Positions 52,206 to 63,825 of a stretch of 64,000 bases of DNA are shown here, piece after piece; position 1 is the stretch's first letter, and every line of letters begins with the position of its first letter. This stretch comes from Pegoplata infirma (taxonomy: Eukaryota > Arthropoda > Insecta > Diptera > Anthomyiidae). The notes under the pieces are model-generated. The model was not told the origin of the DNA. It saw only the letters and a list, made by a program, of their open reading frames with translations, and made no database searches. Position numbers and translations under genes: made by a program. The stretch lies in assembly GCA_963921195.1 (NCBI GenBank), contig OY992537.1:144966275-145030274 (forward strand), written 5' to 3'.

Positions 52206-52950
52206 TTTCCGCGTAGAATCAATGAAGGAAGATAGTGGGTGCGACTGGTCAGACGTAATGAAAGGATTCCATCATTTGTTAGAAGGAAACGCGTATGAAT
52301 GGTTTTGGAACTTAGGCGTCAGAATCCGCACTGCAGTTGGGAACAACTCCAATATAACATGACCCGAAAATTCCGCAAATACCATAGTGACTTTGAGATA
52401 ATACGAAGAATGTTAGAAAGACGACAGAATCAGACTGAATTAGTCGAGACATTTATAACTGATCATCTCGCTAAGAAATCAAATGAGGGTTCGTATGCCC
52501 GATCATGAATTAGTTAAAATAATAAAAGACAATTTAAAAGATGGATTATTCGATTTAGTGTACGCCAATAGAATTACTACTTTAGAAAAATTATTAGAAG
52601 AGTGTAATAAGGCCGAAAGAAACTTAGCAAAAAGAAACCGTAATCGACCACCTATTAGTAACTTTAAAAAATTAAATGAGATCGATTATGCCGAAATGTT
52701 AACAGAAAATAACCACCTTTTAGAAGCGTTTAAGTTGAATAACACACCAGCTGAACAACTAAAATGCTGGAATTGTCAAAAGGTAGGGCACATATTTCTG
52801 GATTGCGATGTAGAACAGTCTCATCGATTCTGCTACAGATGTGGCTTAGATGGTTATATCACTCCTGAATGCCCCAAGTGCTCGGGAAACCGCAAAAAGA
52901 GCATGGTGAAGACTGGGCCAACATGCTCAAACACCAACCAGAACCAGTAA
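52171..52950 (+). pseudogene. Gag capsid and zinc knuckles, three frames
   Basis: Coding continues through three successive frames. 52171-52300 gives VESMKEDSGCDWSDVMKGFH and EGNAYEWFWNL. 52299-52490 gives RRQNPHCSWEQLQYNMTRKF. 52483-52950 gives a CCHC knuckle CWNCQKVGHIFLDC and CYRCGLDGYITPEC (the second with Y-I-T in place of the expected His region). Frameshifts near 52205, 52310 and 52485 show the gene is dead. Confidence 0.85.
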
Positions 52951-53318
52951 ATGACAGGTGTGAAAAATGTAGGATTAGAAAGAATTTTAAAGATAATACA
53001 GAAACAAAGCTATACAATTTAGAAAACAATCGAACTATGCCACTTGATATTTTAAACGATAGAAAAATTAACTCAAGTTTGAGAACCACTGATAATAAAT
53101 TTTGCCACCCCCTCGATAAACTCCAATCACAAAAAGCAGATCAAAATATTCTTGTCAACAATAGTACAAATTATTCAGAAAGTAAAAATACGACAAATTT
53201 AGAATTAAATAAAACAATTACAGATGAGGTAGAAAATTAGACCCAAAAATCGAGATATTACATACAATTCACCCTACTGAAAATTCTAACAAAAACAAAC
53301 TTTTTAACATTCCAATTA
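52951..53318 (+). pseudogene. Gag C-terminal/linker region
   Basis: A low-complexity Asn/Lys-rich frame (52869-53240) continues after another shift; the coding reading can be followed to about NKNKLFNI before the poly(T) of the inserted LINE at 53319. The same kind of Asn/Ser/Lys-rich sequence resumes at about 60546. Confidence 0.5.
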
Positions 53319-53395
53319 TTTTTTTTTTTTTTACGTTGAACCAACACTCAGGGGATGCCCCTATTAATGCAGTGCATTGTGTTGATATCAGGAAA

Positions 53396-54075
53396 ATAGG
53401 TTATGAGGAGGAGGAAAGAGGGAGTAGTGTTTGTGGATATTTGACTTGAATTTATCTACATTGAAAGAAACTGGGAAGACTTCTACGGGAAGATTATTCC
53501 GCATACGGCTAGTTCGACTGATGAACGAACCTTCTCTGTAATGCGCTGTGCGATCCACTGGACAATCGACAACAAACGGATGTGATCTACTAGACAACCG
53601 AGTATTGCGAACAAAAACTCGGGCTCTAGGGATAAGTTCACTTATCCCAGCAGAACACTTTCCATGGTAATATCGATAGAACAGAGTCACACAACCCACA
53701 TTCCGACGATGCTCCAATGAGTCAATAGAGTTGGACACACTATTGTCATTGATTAGCATCAACGCCCTCCTTTGCACACGGTCCAAGAGCTCCAAAATAG
53801 ACTTTGAAGCCCCTGCCCATATATGGGAGTTGTATTCCATCTTCGGTCGGATGTAGGTGGTATAAATAGTGAGGAGATCTGATGAGGTGAAGTACTTCTT
53901 ACACCGGTTTAAAAAACCGAGACACTTGAATGCTTCTTTCGACACTTGAAAAACGTGCTTATTCCAACGGACATCACACTGAATTTTCATGCCCAGAACA
54001 TCAAGAGTGTCAGATTCCTCGATACTTATTCCACCCATATGTACAGATGACACTGTTGATTCCACATTCCTGTGG
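53396..54075 (-). pseudogene. LINE ORF2 C-terminal part
   Basis: Starts after the hAT MITE at HRNVESTVSSVHMGGIS and includes LGMKIQCDVRWNKHVFQVSK, YTTYIRPKMEYNSHIWAGAS and RVQRRALMLINDN, the standard post-RT region of Jockey/I-like LINEs. The stop is at 53388-53390, preceded by HNLFS. No in-frame stop within it. Confidence 0.9.
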
Positions 54076-54083
54076 GTCAACAT

Positions 54084-54829
54084 TAGGGTTGCCAGACGTC
54101 CCGCATTTGGCGGGATTGTCCCGCTTTTCATAACCGATTCCCGCGTCCCGCGCGGGATTCCATATTCCCGCTTTTTTTGCAATTTTTTTTAACAACAATT
54201 ATTTTTTACTTTAAAAGCTTAAGTTTTTAAAAGGCTTATTTGTAAGCTTTTGTAAAATTGGTTTTACCTTGCCCAAATGATGTGGATTTAGAAGATTGTA
54301 AACTTTATACCCAATTCACACCTGAGGTAAAATCTCGTTCGAACGATATTTCGATCATATGGTCTGCATCATTTGATACACAACCATATGATCGGAATCT
54401 TGTTCGAACGAGATTTCACCTCAGGTGTGAATTGGGTATAAAGTTTACAATCTTAGTGTTTGCTTGAAAAAAAAAAAAATATTTTTCAAAAAATGTACGC
54501 CAAAAGTTGCACAATACGTACATTTCGGGAAAAATATTTATAAAATCTCCATGCAGTAATTTTGGTCCAGCGTTTTATTTACTTTAGCTAAATTAGTCTC
54601 TAAAGCAGCGCGAAAAAAATTTTTTGAAAAACAAAAACACTTTTTTATTTCAAAATGCACTAGAGGTTTGTAGTCTCTATTTAAAACTATTTAAAACAAT
54701 AAAACTGCTTAATTTTTCAGTTTTGTTCATAAAAATATTTTTGTCCCGCGAAAATTTGTAAAATCCCGCCATTTTTGTAATTTTTTGGAGTTTGTCCCGC
54801 ATTTTCGAAATAAAATTCTGGCAACCCTA
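54084..54829. mobile_element. hAT MITE (TAGGGTTGCCAGA), copy 2, TSD GTCAACAT
   Basis: 746 bp, nearly identical to 42099-42848. Duplication GTCAACAT at 54076-54083 and 54830-54837. It splits the LINE between a Leu-Thr-His and the downstream peptide. One small block (ACTATTTAAA) is duplicated near 54685 and about 12 bp are missing relative to copy 1. Confidence 0.93.
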
Positions 54830-54882
54830 GTCAACATACAACATTGAGTCTTGCGTGCATTAAATTTGACCCTATTCGCAAG

Positions 54883-55469
54883 TAGGGTTGTAAAAGTCTG
54901 CTACTTTTCAGTACTCAATACAACTCAATACTTTTTGAATTGGGTACTCGATACTACTCGATACTTTTTGTTTAGTATACGCTCAGTATGTTTTTTAAGC
55001 AAAATTTAAAAAAATTATATATATTACATTAGCGGTTCTCACCCTTGATAGAAAACATAAAAAGAATCGGAGAAATGAAGAAAATAAGAAAATGTTTGAC
55101 AGATACAACAACAAAACACATGTATTTCTGTCCAACATTTTCTTGTTTTCTTCGTTTCTCCAATTCTTTTTTTGTTTTCTATCAAGGGTGAAAACCGCTA
55201 TTATATTTATACATTATACATTATTTTTATACATTATTCAGTATTTTTGACACTTATTTTATGCAAGCGCCAATAGCTAACGTATTTTTTAAAATATATT
55301 TTAATAAATCTTATACGATTTTTGCACTTTTTAGATAAATTTATTGCTAAGATGTAAAAAAATACAACCCTAAAAAGTATTGGGTAGGGACTTTTTGGTA
55401 GTGGGTACCCGGAAAATTTGTTGGTACTCGATACCAAGTACCCAAATACCCGGTACTTTTACAACCCTA
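54883..55469. mobile_element. hAT MITE (TAGGGTTGTAAAAGT), TSD TTCGCAAG
   Basis: Ends TAGGGTTGTAAAAGT and ACTTTTACAACCCTA (15-bp perfect inverted repeat). TTCGCAAG at 54875-54882 and 55470-55477. Subterminal words GGTACTCGATAC and AGTACTCAATAC repeat near both ends. Second hAT insertion within 50 bp of the first, in the same LINE. Confidence 0.92.
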
Positions 55470-55477
55470 TTCGCAAG

Positions 55478-57574
55478 ACCCCACTCAGAGATTGTCAACA
55501 GGTCTTGATTAAGTGTGTCATTCATAATCTGCCTTTTGCCCTCAACCTCAACAAACCTTGGCCTACGATCAAACGAAAATGAATGACAAATGTTGCTGTC
55601 ATCTGCAAAAGAGTAGATAGGATTTGAAGTTTGACTTAGAAGGTCGTTAAGAAAAATAAGAAAAAGGGTAGGAGAAAGAACAGAACCTTGCGGTACCCCT
55701 GATTGAAGCCGAAACTCATCAGATGAGAACCCATCTATAACAACACGTATAGAACGATCCCTGAGGAAACTCGAAATAAATCGAGAGAATTCATTACCGA
55801 CACCAAAGGCATTAAGCTTGGATATGAGCGCACCGTGCCACACACAATCAAAAGCCTTGGAAATATCCAGAGCAACCACCTTACTCTCACCAAAATGGTG
55901 GATCGAACGACTCCAACGTTCGGAAAGGAACGCCAACAGATCCCCAGTAGAACGAGTTCTCCGAAAACCATACTGTCGATCGTTTAAAAGTAAGTTAGCC
56001 CCCAGATACCTAACAAGATGGCAATTTACCATACTCTCCATTACCTTCGAGAGCGCTGAGCATATTGCGATTGGGCGGTAATTATCAGGGTTATTAGCCG
56101 CACCCTTTTTTGGGATTGGCTGCACATTGGCAACCTTCCAACATGATGGAAAGATTCCCTTACGGAAGGACAAGATAAAAAGGTTAGCCAGTGGACGTGC
56201 TAACGTCGAAGCACACTGCTTCAGCACCAGTGCTGGTATACCATCCGGTCCCGGTGACTTATTTACGTTAAGATCCGCAAGAACCCTTTTAACTGCACGA
56301 GCTCGGAAAAATATCTTGGGCATAGTATGAGATACCCTTTCGATTTCGGGCAGTGGTTGATTGCTTTCCGGCAAGAAAGAATTTTTTGCAAAAAGGCCAG
56401 CCAACAGGTTAGCTTTATCAACCGGTTCTGTGAACACTTGGTCATCTTTTAAAAGAGTCGGGATAGAAGAACTAGCATTTTCCTTGACTCTTTTAACAAA
56501 CGACCAAAAGCTCTTACTGCCCCGAGGAGCCGAAAGAACTTTAGCACGAAGTCGTTGTTCGTAATGAAGCTTTTCACGACTAAGTAATCTAGCACACTCA
56601 GATCTTGCCTGTTTGCGTAGCATATCAGTATTAGCGTTTTTATTATCACGCCAATTTCTGAATGCTTCCTCCCTGGATCTGACTGCATTCCTGCAAGTCT
56701 GGTTAAACCAACATTTATCTCTTGGTTTAGCCGAAATGAGCTTCGATGGAATGAAAGACTTCATTGCAAGCACAATAACATTTTCGACCATTTTCACGGC
56801 GGCGTCGACGTTGCCGTCGAGGAAACAGAGTTTCCAGTTGAAACGCCGGAAAAAGTCGTTGAGTTCTACCCAGCGAGCCTTCTCATAGATAAAAACTGAA
56901 CGCCTCTTAGCTGTTGTCGAGACGTTACGAAGATCGGAGTACGAGAAGGATGCGGAAATGGTGCAATGATCCGAATTGCCAAGAGGTGCTAATGTTTTTA
57001 CTTCATATTTATCAGGATGTGAAGTAAGAAAAAGGTCAAGAGTATTCTGGTGTTCATTCCCAATGCCCGTTAAGCGCGTTGGTTCGTTCACTAATTGCGA
57101 CAGGTGGTTATGCGCTGCGAATAACTCAACGTAATCGCCAACGGGAGTCGAATGGTTTGAATGGGGAATCCAGGAAGAGTTGTGAACATTGAAATCACCT
57201 GCCACGACAATTTCACTATTCGGGCAACTCTCCAGGATTCTCGAAATGGAATTGGAGAGAGCGTCAAAACCATTAAAGGATGACACCCTTCCCGCATTTG
57301 GGCTTCTATACAGGAACCCGAAATGTAATGTGTGTGCCTTGATTCCGAATTTAACCCACAAGGAATTAAATTCGGGATCATTCGTGCCTAAATGTGTCAG
57401 GCACTGGTACACAACATCATTACGTACATATACCGCAAGGCCCCTATGGAAGACAAAAAGGGATAGTAAGTGATACCCAGGAATATGGAAATCCTGCGGA
57501 TCAGCATCCCCACGTACCTGGGTCTCACACAAGGCGAAAACATCCGGCCGATGGAAGCAAATGTGAGCATACAC
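55478..57574 (-). pseudogene. LINE ORF2: endonuclease and RT
   Basis: In the native part of this 700-codon frame: an apurinic endonuclease with FALCETQV near residue 13, VVAGDFNVHNSSW (about 121), LGNSDHCTIS (about 197); then RT with SPGPDGIPALVLKQC, RQYGFRRTRSTGDL, ALDISKAFDCVWH, SGVPQGSVLSPTLFL and the catalytic YSFADDSNICHS. The catalytic residues I checked are present. The N-terminal catalytic Asn of the endonuclease is missing, due to 5' truncation, and the C-terminus passes into the hAT MITE at 55469, giving a spurious tail of 36 residues. Confidence 0.92.
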
Positions 57575-58157
57575 AGAAAAAAAGTTCGCTCTCAGTGTAT
57601 ATTGCAGAAGTCTATGCGAAATCTACCAGTCATTAAAACGTTTCAAAATTCAAGTCAGTATTCCTTACGATAGAAGCAAGTGGCCAAAAGGTAGGTTTGA
57701 TGCTGTATTGGTTACTTTATGATCAGTGTTATACCTTTATCATATAGCAACCCAGCAACAAACGAACAAAAAGGCACCTGCAACTACGTGAAAACAAATA
57801 AAAATAAGGATGGGGTTATTATCGACAACAATGATGCAGACAAGGAAGCATAAAAGCCCTATGCTTGGACATTGCAAAATAAAAAGTGATGATTTTGGAG
57901 CTTTCGTGTGAATTTTGTGGGAATCCCGGGATCCTGAAAAACTGATGGCTCTATTTTTAAAGATGCAGCAAAAACATATGAGGTGTTGTTGTTTTTTTTC
58001 TTCACTAGTTAGTGTAATGTAAATTTGTATGTATATGGTGTTCAATGTGAGAATGAGCGGAGAATTTTTTCTATTTTATTTTGTGTTTATGTGTGTATAG
58101 TTAAATGTAGGCTTAAGATTTTTTTTTGTTTTATTTATTGTTTTTTTCTTTTTTTTT

Positions 58158-58758
58158 CGACTGACAAGGGAAGTATCTCAACCTATATGAACCGATTTGC
58201 CTGAAACTTAAAATATATATTAAAGAGACGATTTTAAGGTTGGGGTGTCTCGGCTTATCGGCCATATCGGTGATTAAAAATTTCGTTGTCCCCTTATGAA
58301 ACCATGTGGACCTTCGGGAAAATTTTGATAACTTCCGAACTAACAGGAATATCGTCTAGGGCAAAAATACGGGTCGACTTAAATTTAATAAAGATTATTT
58401 CTTATTCATACGGATATCGTAGGTCTATGTCTTCACATACATACCCCCCAAAATGTACACATTTTCCTGAAAAAAATATTTAAAGAAGCCGAGTTTTTAC
58501 AAGGTTATGCCACCATTGGATAGGCATTAAAAAACCTTTCTTCTCATATGAAAACATCATATAGTTTCTTAAAAAGAAATGGCTGAAAAATCCAAAAAAC
58601 GATTTTTTCGCCATTTTTTGACCCATGTTTTGAACCCCTAAATCCCCGATATGGCCGATAAGCCGAGACACCCCAACCTTAGAATTTTCTCTTTTATATA
58701 TATTTTAAGTTTCAGGCAAATCGGTTCATAAGGGTTGAGATACTTCCCTTGTGAGTTA
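58158..58758. mobile_element. Foldback element with GACAAGGGAAGTATCTCAAC arms
   Basis: Left arm 58163-58280 (GAACCGATTTGCCTGAAACT, GGTTGGGGTGTCTCGGCTTA) is inverted at about 58640-58755. Arms total about 120 bp at high identity. The wording GAACCGATTTGSCTGAAACT recurs outside, near 59888, so related sequence flanks it. Confidence 0.75.
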
Positions 58759-59149
58759 AAATTATTGTATGGGGTTTTGGTTTATTTAAATATGGGCACT
58801 TCCACCGAAAGGTCTACCAAGACCAAAAAACCAAAAGTTCTTGAAACGAATTTGTTTTAACATATTTTCATAGGAAAACAATCAAATTTAACTAACGTGA
58901 ACAAATTTTACATTTATTCATGCCCCATTTCGAGATATTCGAATGTAAAGTCGAGCAAGCCAATTTTTTCTCATTGGGACATTTCTATTGCACCTTTTGT
59001 TTTGTTAAAAGTTCTTAAAGAGAAGCACTTAATATTGACTTTTGCTTTTAAAAAATCTTTCTGGAGATACAAAGAGCTAAAAAAAATGCATAACAGACTA
59101 TGCAATTCAAAAAATAACGGTTAGTTTTCGCTATGCTTTATCACGTATT

Positions 59150-60420
59150 TCGATGTCCCGTGCGACATTGAAAAACAACATTTGTAATTAGTGCGGCAAG
59201 TGGAAATGACGAAAGTTCATCAAATATTGAGAACAAACACAGATTTTTATTACAATTGAAATAAAAAAAAAAATAATTAAAAAATATTAAAATCTGTGAT
59301 CTTGGTTCTTATATAAAGTTGGTCACGTGCGACATGGTAAGTGTGAATTTTAAAATTTTGAAAAAAAATTTTTTCTTAAATAAATGATTTACTTGTTTTA
59401 ATACATTCTTTTAAATAATTTAAATATAGATGAGTATAAACGGCGAAAAAAATAAAGAGAGATGCAAACGGCGGAGAGAAAAGTTCAAGGAAGATGAAAT
59501 TAAATTACAAGACAATAAATTAAACAAGTTGATAAGTTTAATTCGACTAGGCGAATCTATGAATACCCTCCACAATGCCCTTTTTTAAGTGAAAGTAAAT
59601 TACATTTTGGATTAGAAATATTTAATGTTATGTAAAAATTTTTTTTTAAGTAATTTTTGAAAAAAAAAATATTTACTAAGTTTTTTTTTGAGTGTAAAAT
59701 TTTTTTTGAGTGTAAAACTTTTTTGAGTGTACTTTTTTGTGACAAAATTTTTGAGTGACAAAAATACGTTGTAAAATAGTTTTGCGTTTTACCAATGTTT
59801 TAAAAATATTTTTAACGGGTTTTCAACACGTGAATTTAAGGTGAAACTAATCTGAAATTCTCGGTTTTGCTAATAACTTTTGAACCACTGAACCGATTTG
59901 GCTGAAACTCAATACGAACCAGACTAGGGGAACGAAAAATATATATGCCTAGTTTTCTAAGCTTATTTATTTATAATTTGTTAAAAAAGAACAACAAAAA
60001 AAACATAAATATGATGATGGAAAAAACGGTCCCGTGCGACATGTCGCGTGCGACAGTCATTAAAGTTAAATTAAAAAAAAAGTAGAAATAATTTTGAGGT
60101 AAAATTTTACAATTTTTAAGAGACATTATAAGCCAACATTTTAAAATTAGTCGCATTGTGATATTGCCACAGGTTTCGCTGAAATCAGAATTTTGATCAA
60201 TAGTCGCGAAAACGACTTCTGTTTTTTGTCCCGTGCGAATGGTTGTCTTTTTTGCTATTATCTCGAAAGCTTGAAACAATTTTCAAAGTCAACCTGAGCA
60301 ACAATTATAGAGCTAGTTAAGAGCTATAAGTTTCCCCTTTTGTCAAGAAAACAAATCTTTTTATTTTGACTTTTTTTTCAACTTTAATGTGTGCAACGGT
60401 CACGTTCGACATGATGGAAT
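59150..60420. repeat. Dispersed CCGTGCGACAT motif
   Basis: CCGTGCGACATTG at 59158, ACGTGCGACATGG at 59325, CCGTGCGACATGTCGCGTGC at 60032, CCGTGCGAATGG at 60230 and ACGTTCGACATGAT at 60400. Spacing is irregular. It may be the subterminal repeat set of a large non-autonomous element, but terminal repeats were not found. Confidence 0.5.
59668..59745 (+). repeat. Short tandem TTTTTTGAGTGTAAAA
   Basis: Three consecutive copies of a TTTTTTTGAGTGTAAAA-type unit, matching the right terminus of CACTCA elements followed by TA; it looks like a tandemly multiplied transposon end. Confidence 0.6.
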
Positions 60421-60545
60421 TGCCCATATGTTTAAAATTGCACTGATATGTTTTAGAATTATTGCACTATTTTTTTTATTATTTATTAAGTTTAAAAGGT
60501 AAACAGAACGACATAAATTATTAAAATTAATTATTGTAAATTAGA

Positions 60546-61085
60546 AAATTAAACACGGCAAACGCAAGAGACGATCACTAGACGTGTTAACACTTTAACG
60601 AACAGACGACTACTCACAATAAGCGACTACTCCAATAGTAACACATTTCAAGAAATTAATAGTCCTATAGACAATAATACCCTTATTAGACCAGTTGATA
60701 ACAATAGTAACTCAAATGACATTTTAGCTTTTCAAAAATACAGACAAAATACCTTTTTTCAAAATACAGACAAAAACGAGATTCAGTCACCCTACAGCAA
60801 AATTCCAAATTCACACCAAACGCTTAATATTAATACTCAGAAATACAAAAACGTTTCAATAAAGTCTAATGTTAAGAATTCTAGTAAATTTCCAATATCA
60901 AATCTACAAAAAAATAAAAAATTGAGACACCTTATACCTTACGAAGAAAGATTGGAAAATTATAATCGAATTCGGGCGAATTTCCGGAAAATTTAAGTAA
61001 AAAAATTTTTAAGGCCAGAGTGCGACACAGATTGTGAAAGGATGAGCGAAAAGAAATTTCTTCAGCTATAATACATACAGAAAAT
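60546..61085 (+). pseudogene. Gag-Pol linker of the third LTR element
   Basis: An Asn/Ser/Lys-rich reading (for example TFQEINSPIDNNTLIRPVDN at about 60648) runs to a stop near 60996, then another frame leads into the protease at 61101. Only weakly conserved, typical of the spacer before protease. Confidence 0.5.
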
Positions 61086-62000
61086 GATATTCGCCCGTAT
61101 ATGGACTTGGTTTTGAATGGAATCAAGCTAAAAAGACTCATGGACAGTGGTGCCTCGGTAAGCTGTCTGGGAAAAAACTGTTTAGAAAATATTGCTAGGA
61201 TGAACGTAGACATACACGATTTCAAATCTTCCATCAAAACAGCAGATGGTAGAAATCATTTGATCGTAGGCAAAGTATGGTTAGAAGCAAAAATAAACGA
61301 TAAGGTAGAGAAAATAATGTTTTATTTAATTCCAAATTTGCAGCAAGAGTTAATCCTTCGGTTTGACTTTTGGAAAATAATTGGGATAACCATAAACCTA
61401 AGCGACTCCGTAATAAACGAAATATCAGTCACAGAAGATAACAAAAATATGCATGAATTGACAAAAAATCAAACTGCAAAGTTGGAACAGGCAAAACTTT
61501 ATTTTCGCTGCTATACCAAATTCGGATTAGGAAAAACCACCTTGGAAACACATGTGATAGACACTGGAGATTCCTTGTCGAAAAAAATGAGGTATTACCC
61601 CGTCAGCCCCGCCATACAGAAACTAACTTTTGCTGAACATGACAGAATGTTAGAGCTGGACGTGATTGAGATAGCTACACAAGCAGAATGGAATAATCGA
61701 ACGACACTTGTGATTAAGCCTAACAAAAATAGATTATGCTTAGACGCGAGGGAATTAAATAAGGTGACCCGAAATGACGCATACCCTCTTCCAAATATTG
61801 ATGGTTTACTGTCCCGATTAGGTGATACACACTATATATCAGCTATAGATCTAAAAGACGAATTTGGGCAGATTCCCTTAGAGGAATCTAGCAGGCCAAA
61901 AACAGCTTTTACCGTCCAAGGCAGGCCACATTACCAGTTCAAGGTCATGCCCTTCGGACTGTGTAATGCGGCCCAACGCCTGTGTCGTCTAATGGACTAG
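61086..62000 (+). pseudogene. Protease and RT, third LTR element
   Basis: Protease motif LMDSGASVSCLG (about 61137-61172), then about 100 residues of linker, then RT: VIKPNKNRLCLDARELNK, SAIDLKDEFGQIPLEESSRP, HYQFKVMPFGLCNAAQRLC. The usual KDAFWQIPL is KDEFGQIPL here, with two unusual substitutions next to a catalytic Asp. An in-frame TAG at 61998-62000 ends the open frame and coding sequence continues immediately. Confidence 0.9.
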
Positions 62001-62390
62001 GTAATACCGTCTGAGCTAAAAGATCGTATTTTCGTTTACCTTGACGATCTGTTAGTCGTGTCATCAACTTTTGAGACCCATGTTGAAATGCTTAAAATAG
62101 TCGGACAAAAATTATCTGAGGCAGGCTTAACCATCAACATCCAAAAGTCTAAGTTCTGCTATAAAGAACTGAAGTACCTAGGCTATATAGTAGGGGGAGG
62201 GAAAATAAAGCCAGACGACAGTAAAATTGATGCGATTATGAGAATTACACCACCTAAATGTCCGAAGGATATTAGGAAATTTATCGGGACCGTAGGATGG
62301 TACCGCCGTTTTATTGTTGATTTTTCAACACTAACTGCACCTCTTACTGATTGTTTAAAAAAATCCGCTAAATTCGAACTTACTCCAGAG
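62001..62390 (+). pseudogene. RT C-terminal half, third LTR element
   Basis: After the stop, the same frame gives RIFVYLDDLLVVSSTF with the catalytic YLDD, then INIQKSKFCYKELKYLGYIV and RKFIGTVGWYRRFIVDFSTL. It reads KFELTPE up to the hAT MITE at 62391. Removing the MITE and one duplication continues directly into ALKAFNELKQRL. Confidence 0.92.
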
Positions 62391-63817
62391 TAGGGTGTTC
62401 AGTCGATTAATTCTTGTTCGATTAATCGAACAATTTTAGACGAATAATTGTTCGATTAATTTAAAATTGCTAATTTCGATTAAAGGATTAATTGAAGAAT
62501 TTATGCCGGTTAATCGAATAATAATAATATATGTTTTTTCTGGAAATATGTATGTATAATTTTTTTAAAATTTTTAAGTCCAATAAACAAACCAAATGTA
62601 TGTTGGAATTAAAAAAACACAGCCATGTTTACTTGGGTGGTCGTTATTTTAAATTTGTTTTCTGATTTTCGCTGCTCCTGAAGTTTGGATTTGTTAAACG
62701 AATTAAATAAGTACCTGATAACATTTTGGGCCAAAGCGGTCAACGGTCATACAGTTAAAATCGGTCAAAGTTTCGAGTTTTCGGCAAAAACGCACTAATT
62801 TATAAAAAAAATAAAATTAAAAATTTAAGATTTACCAAATGTAGTCAGATAATAAATATATTTTTTTTTGTGATATCGGTAATCCAATAAATTTGTCAAA
62901 AAAATTGTTTTTGAATTCTACACAAATCTCTAAAAAGATGAAACTTAAATTTTAATACATGTTGAAATGATTTTAATTTTGTTTTTTTGTTGTTAATAAA
63001 ATGTTTAAATACACAGAAAAAACAGCCCGTTTTTTGTTGTTTTGTCCAATAAAACAATAATTTACAACATGAAAGAAAAAAAATTGGGTCAATATGAAAG
63101 GTTATTATGTAAGAAACGAACTACTTTCAATTTTTTTAATTTTGGCTCAAAATTACTCCCTCTATTGGAAAAAAATAAAAAAAAAATTAAAAAAAATCAA
63201 TTACGAAATATGTACACCGATTCAATTACTTTAGTATTTGAAACTCCTCCGAGCACGAAAATTGTAATATTGATTACTCAAGTAATTGGTCCAATTACTA
63301 AAGTAATTGTTTCAATTATTTTAGTAATTGGCCCAATTACTTGAGTAAACTATATTACAATTTTCGTGCTCGGAGTAAATTCAAATACTAAAGTAATTGA
63401 ATCGGTGTATTTAGTAATTGATTTTATTTTATTTTTTTCATTTTTTCCAATAGAGGGCGTAATTTTGAACCAAAATTAAAAAAATTGAAACTAGTTCGTT
63501 TTTCACTTAATCACCTTTCATATTGACCAAACTTTTTTTCTTTTATGTTGTAAAATATTTTTTTATTGGACAAAACAACAAAAAACAGGCTGTTTTCTGT
63601 GTACTTGTAATTAATGTTGTTTATTTACTCAAGTACCAATTTTTTCTAAAATTGTCGAAAAAAATCTTGTAAATTAGAAAATTTCTGAATTTGTAATTAT
63701 TCGATTAATCGAACAATTTTAATTTTTTTTTTCGTTTAATCGAATAATTTAAAAATGACAAATATCGATTAATCGTTTAATCGAACAATTAAAAAACCCG
63801 ATTAATTGAACACCCTA
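62391..63817. mobile_element. hAT MITE (TAGGGTGTTCA), TSD CTCCAGAG
   Basis: Ends TAGGGTGTTCAGTCGATTAA and GATTAATTGAACACCCTA. Duplication CTCCAGAG at 62383-62390 and 63818-63825; the RT/RNase H frame is restored when it is removed. Subterminal words CGATTAATCGAACAATT are repeated on both sides. 1427 bp, no transposase. A TA-flanked foldback is nested in it. Confidence 0.93.
63012..63601. mobile_element. Foldback element nested in the hAT MITE, TSD TA
   Basis: Starts CACAGAAAAAACAGCCCGTT and ends GGCTGTTTTCTGTG, TA at 63010-63011 and 63602-63603. The whole 590 bp is one inverted repeat; the centre (63240-63375) has GAGCACGAAAATTGTAATAT with its complement and four AAGTAATTG-type words. The 100-codon frame at 63042-63344 is an artefact of the arms. 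Confidence 0.85.
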
Positions 63818-63825
63818 CTCCAGAG

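Larger units (their letters stand above)
53319..57585 (-). mobile_element. LINE (FADD type) inserted in third LTR element
   Basis: A minus-strand non-LTR element, 3' end marked by a poly(A) run (poly(T) on the plus strand at 53319-53332) and 5'-truncated within the endonuclease near 57580. It is split by two hAT MITEs (54084-54829 and 54883-55469). The ORF downstream of the truncation is otherwise open for long stretches, which suggests a fairly recent insertion. Endonuclease plus FADD-type RT is consistent with the Jockey/I group; the clade is inferred. Confidence 0.9.
57586..60545. other. Insertion cluster between gag and pol, mostly unclassified
   Basis: Third-element coding sequence stops before 53319 and resumes near 60546, so beyond the LINE another 3 kb was inserted. 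It begins with CACAGAAAAAAAGTTCGCTC, contains a foldback (58158-58758), several copies of a CCGTGCGACAT word (59150-60420) and a short TTTTTGAGTGTAAAA tandem. No credible gene. The small frames present have no domain. Confidence 0.5.

Noticed and set aside
53388..54182. Treating the 264-codon frame as a whole protein
   Set aside because: Its first 35 or so residues come from the inserted hAT MITE; only the part from about 54075 down is LINE coding sequence.
63042..63344. 100-codon frame with repeated VIGPITKVIVS-type words
   Set aside because: Produced by AAGTAATTG repeats in the palindromic centre of a foldback.
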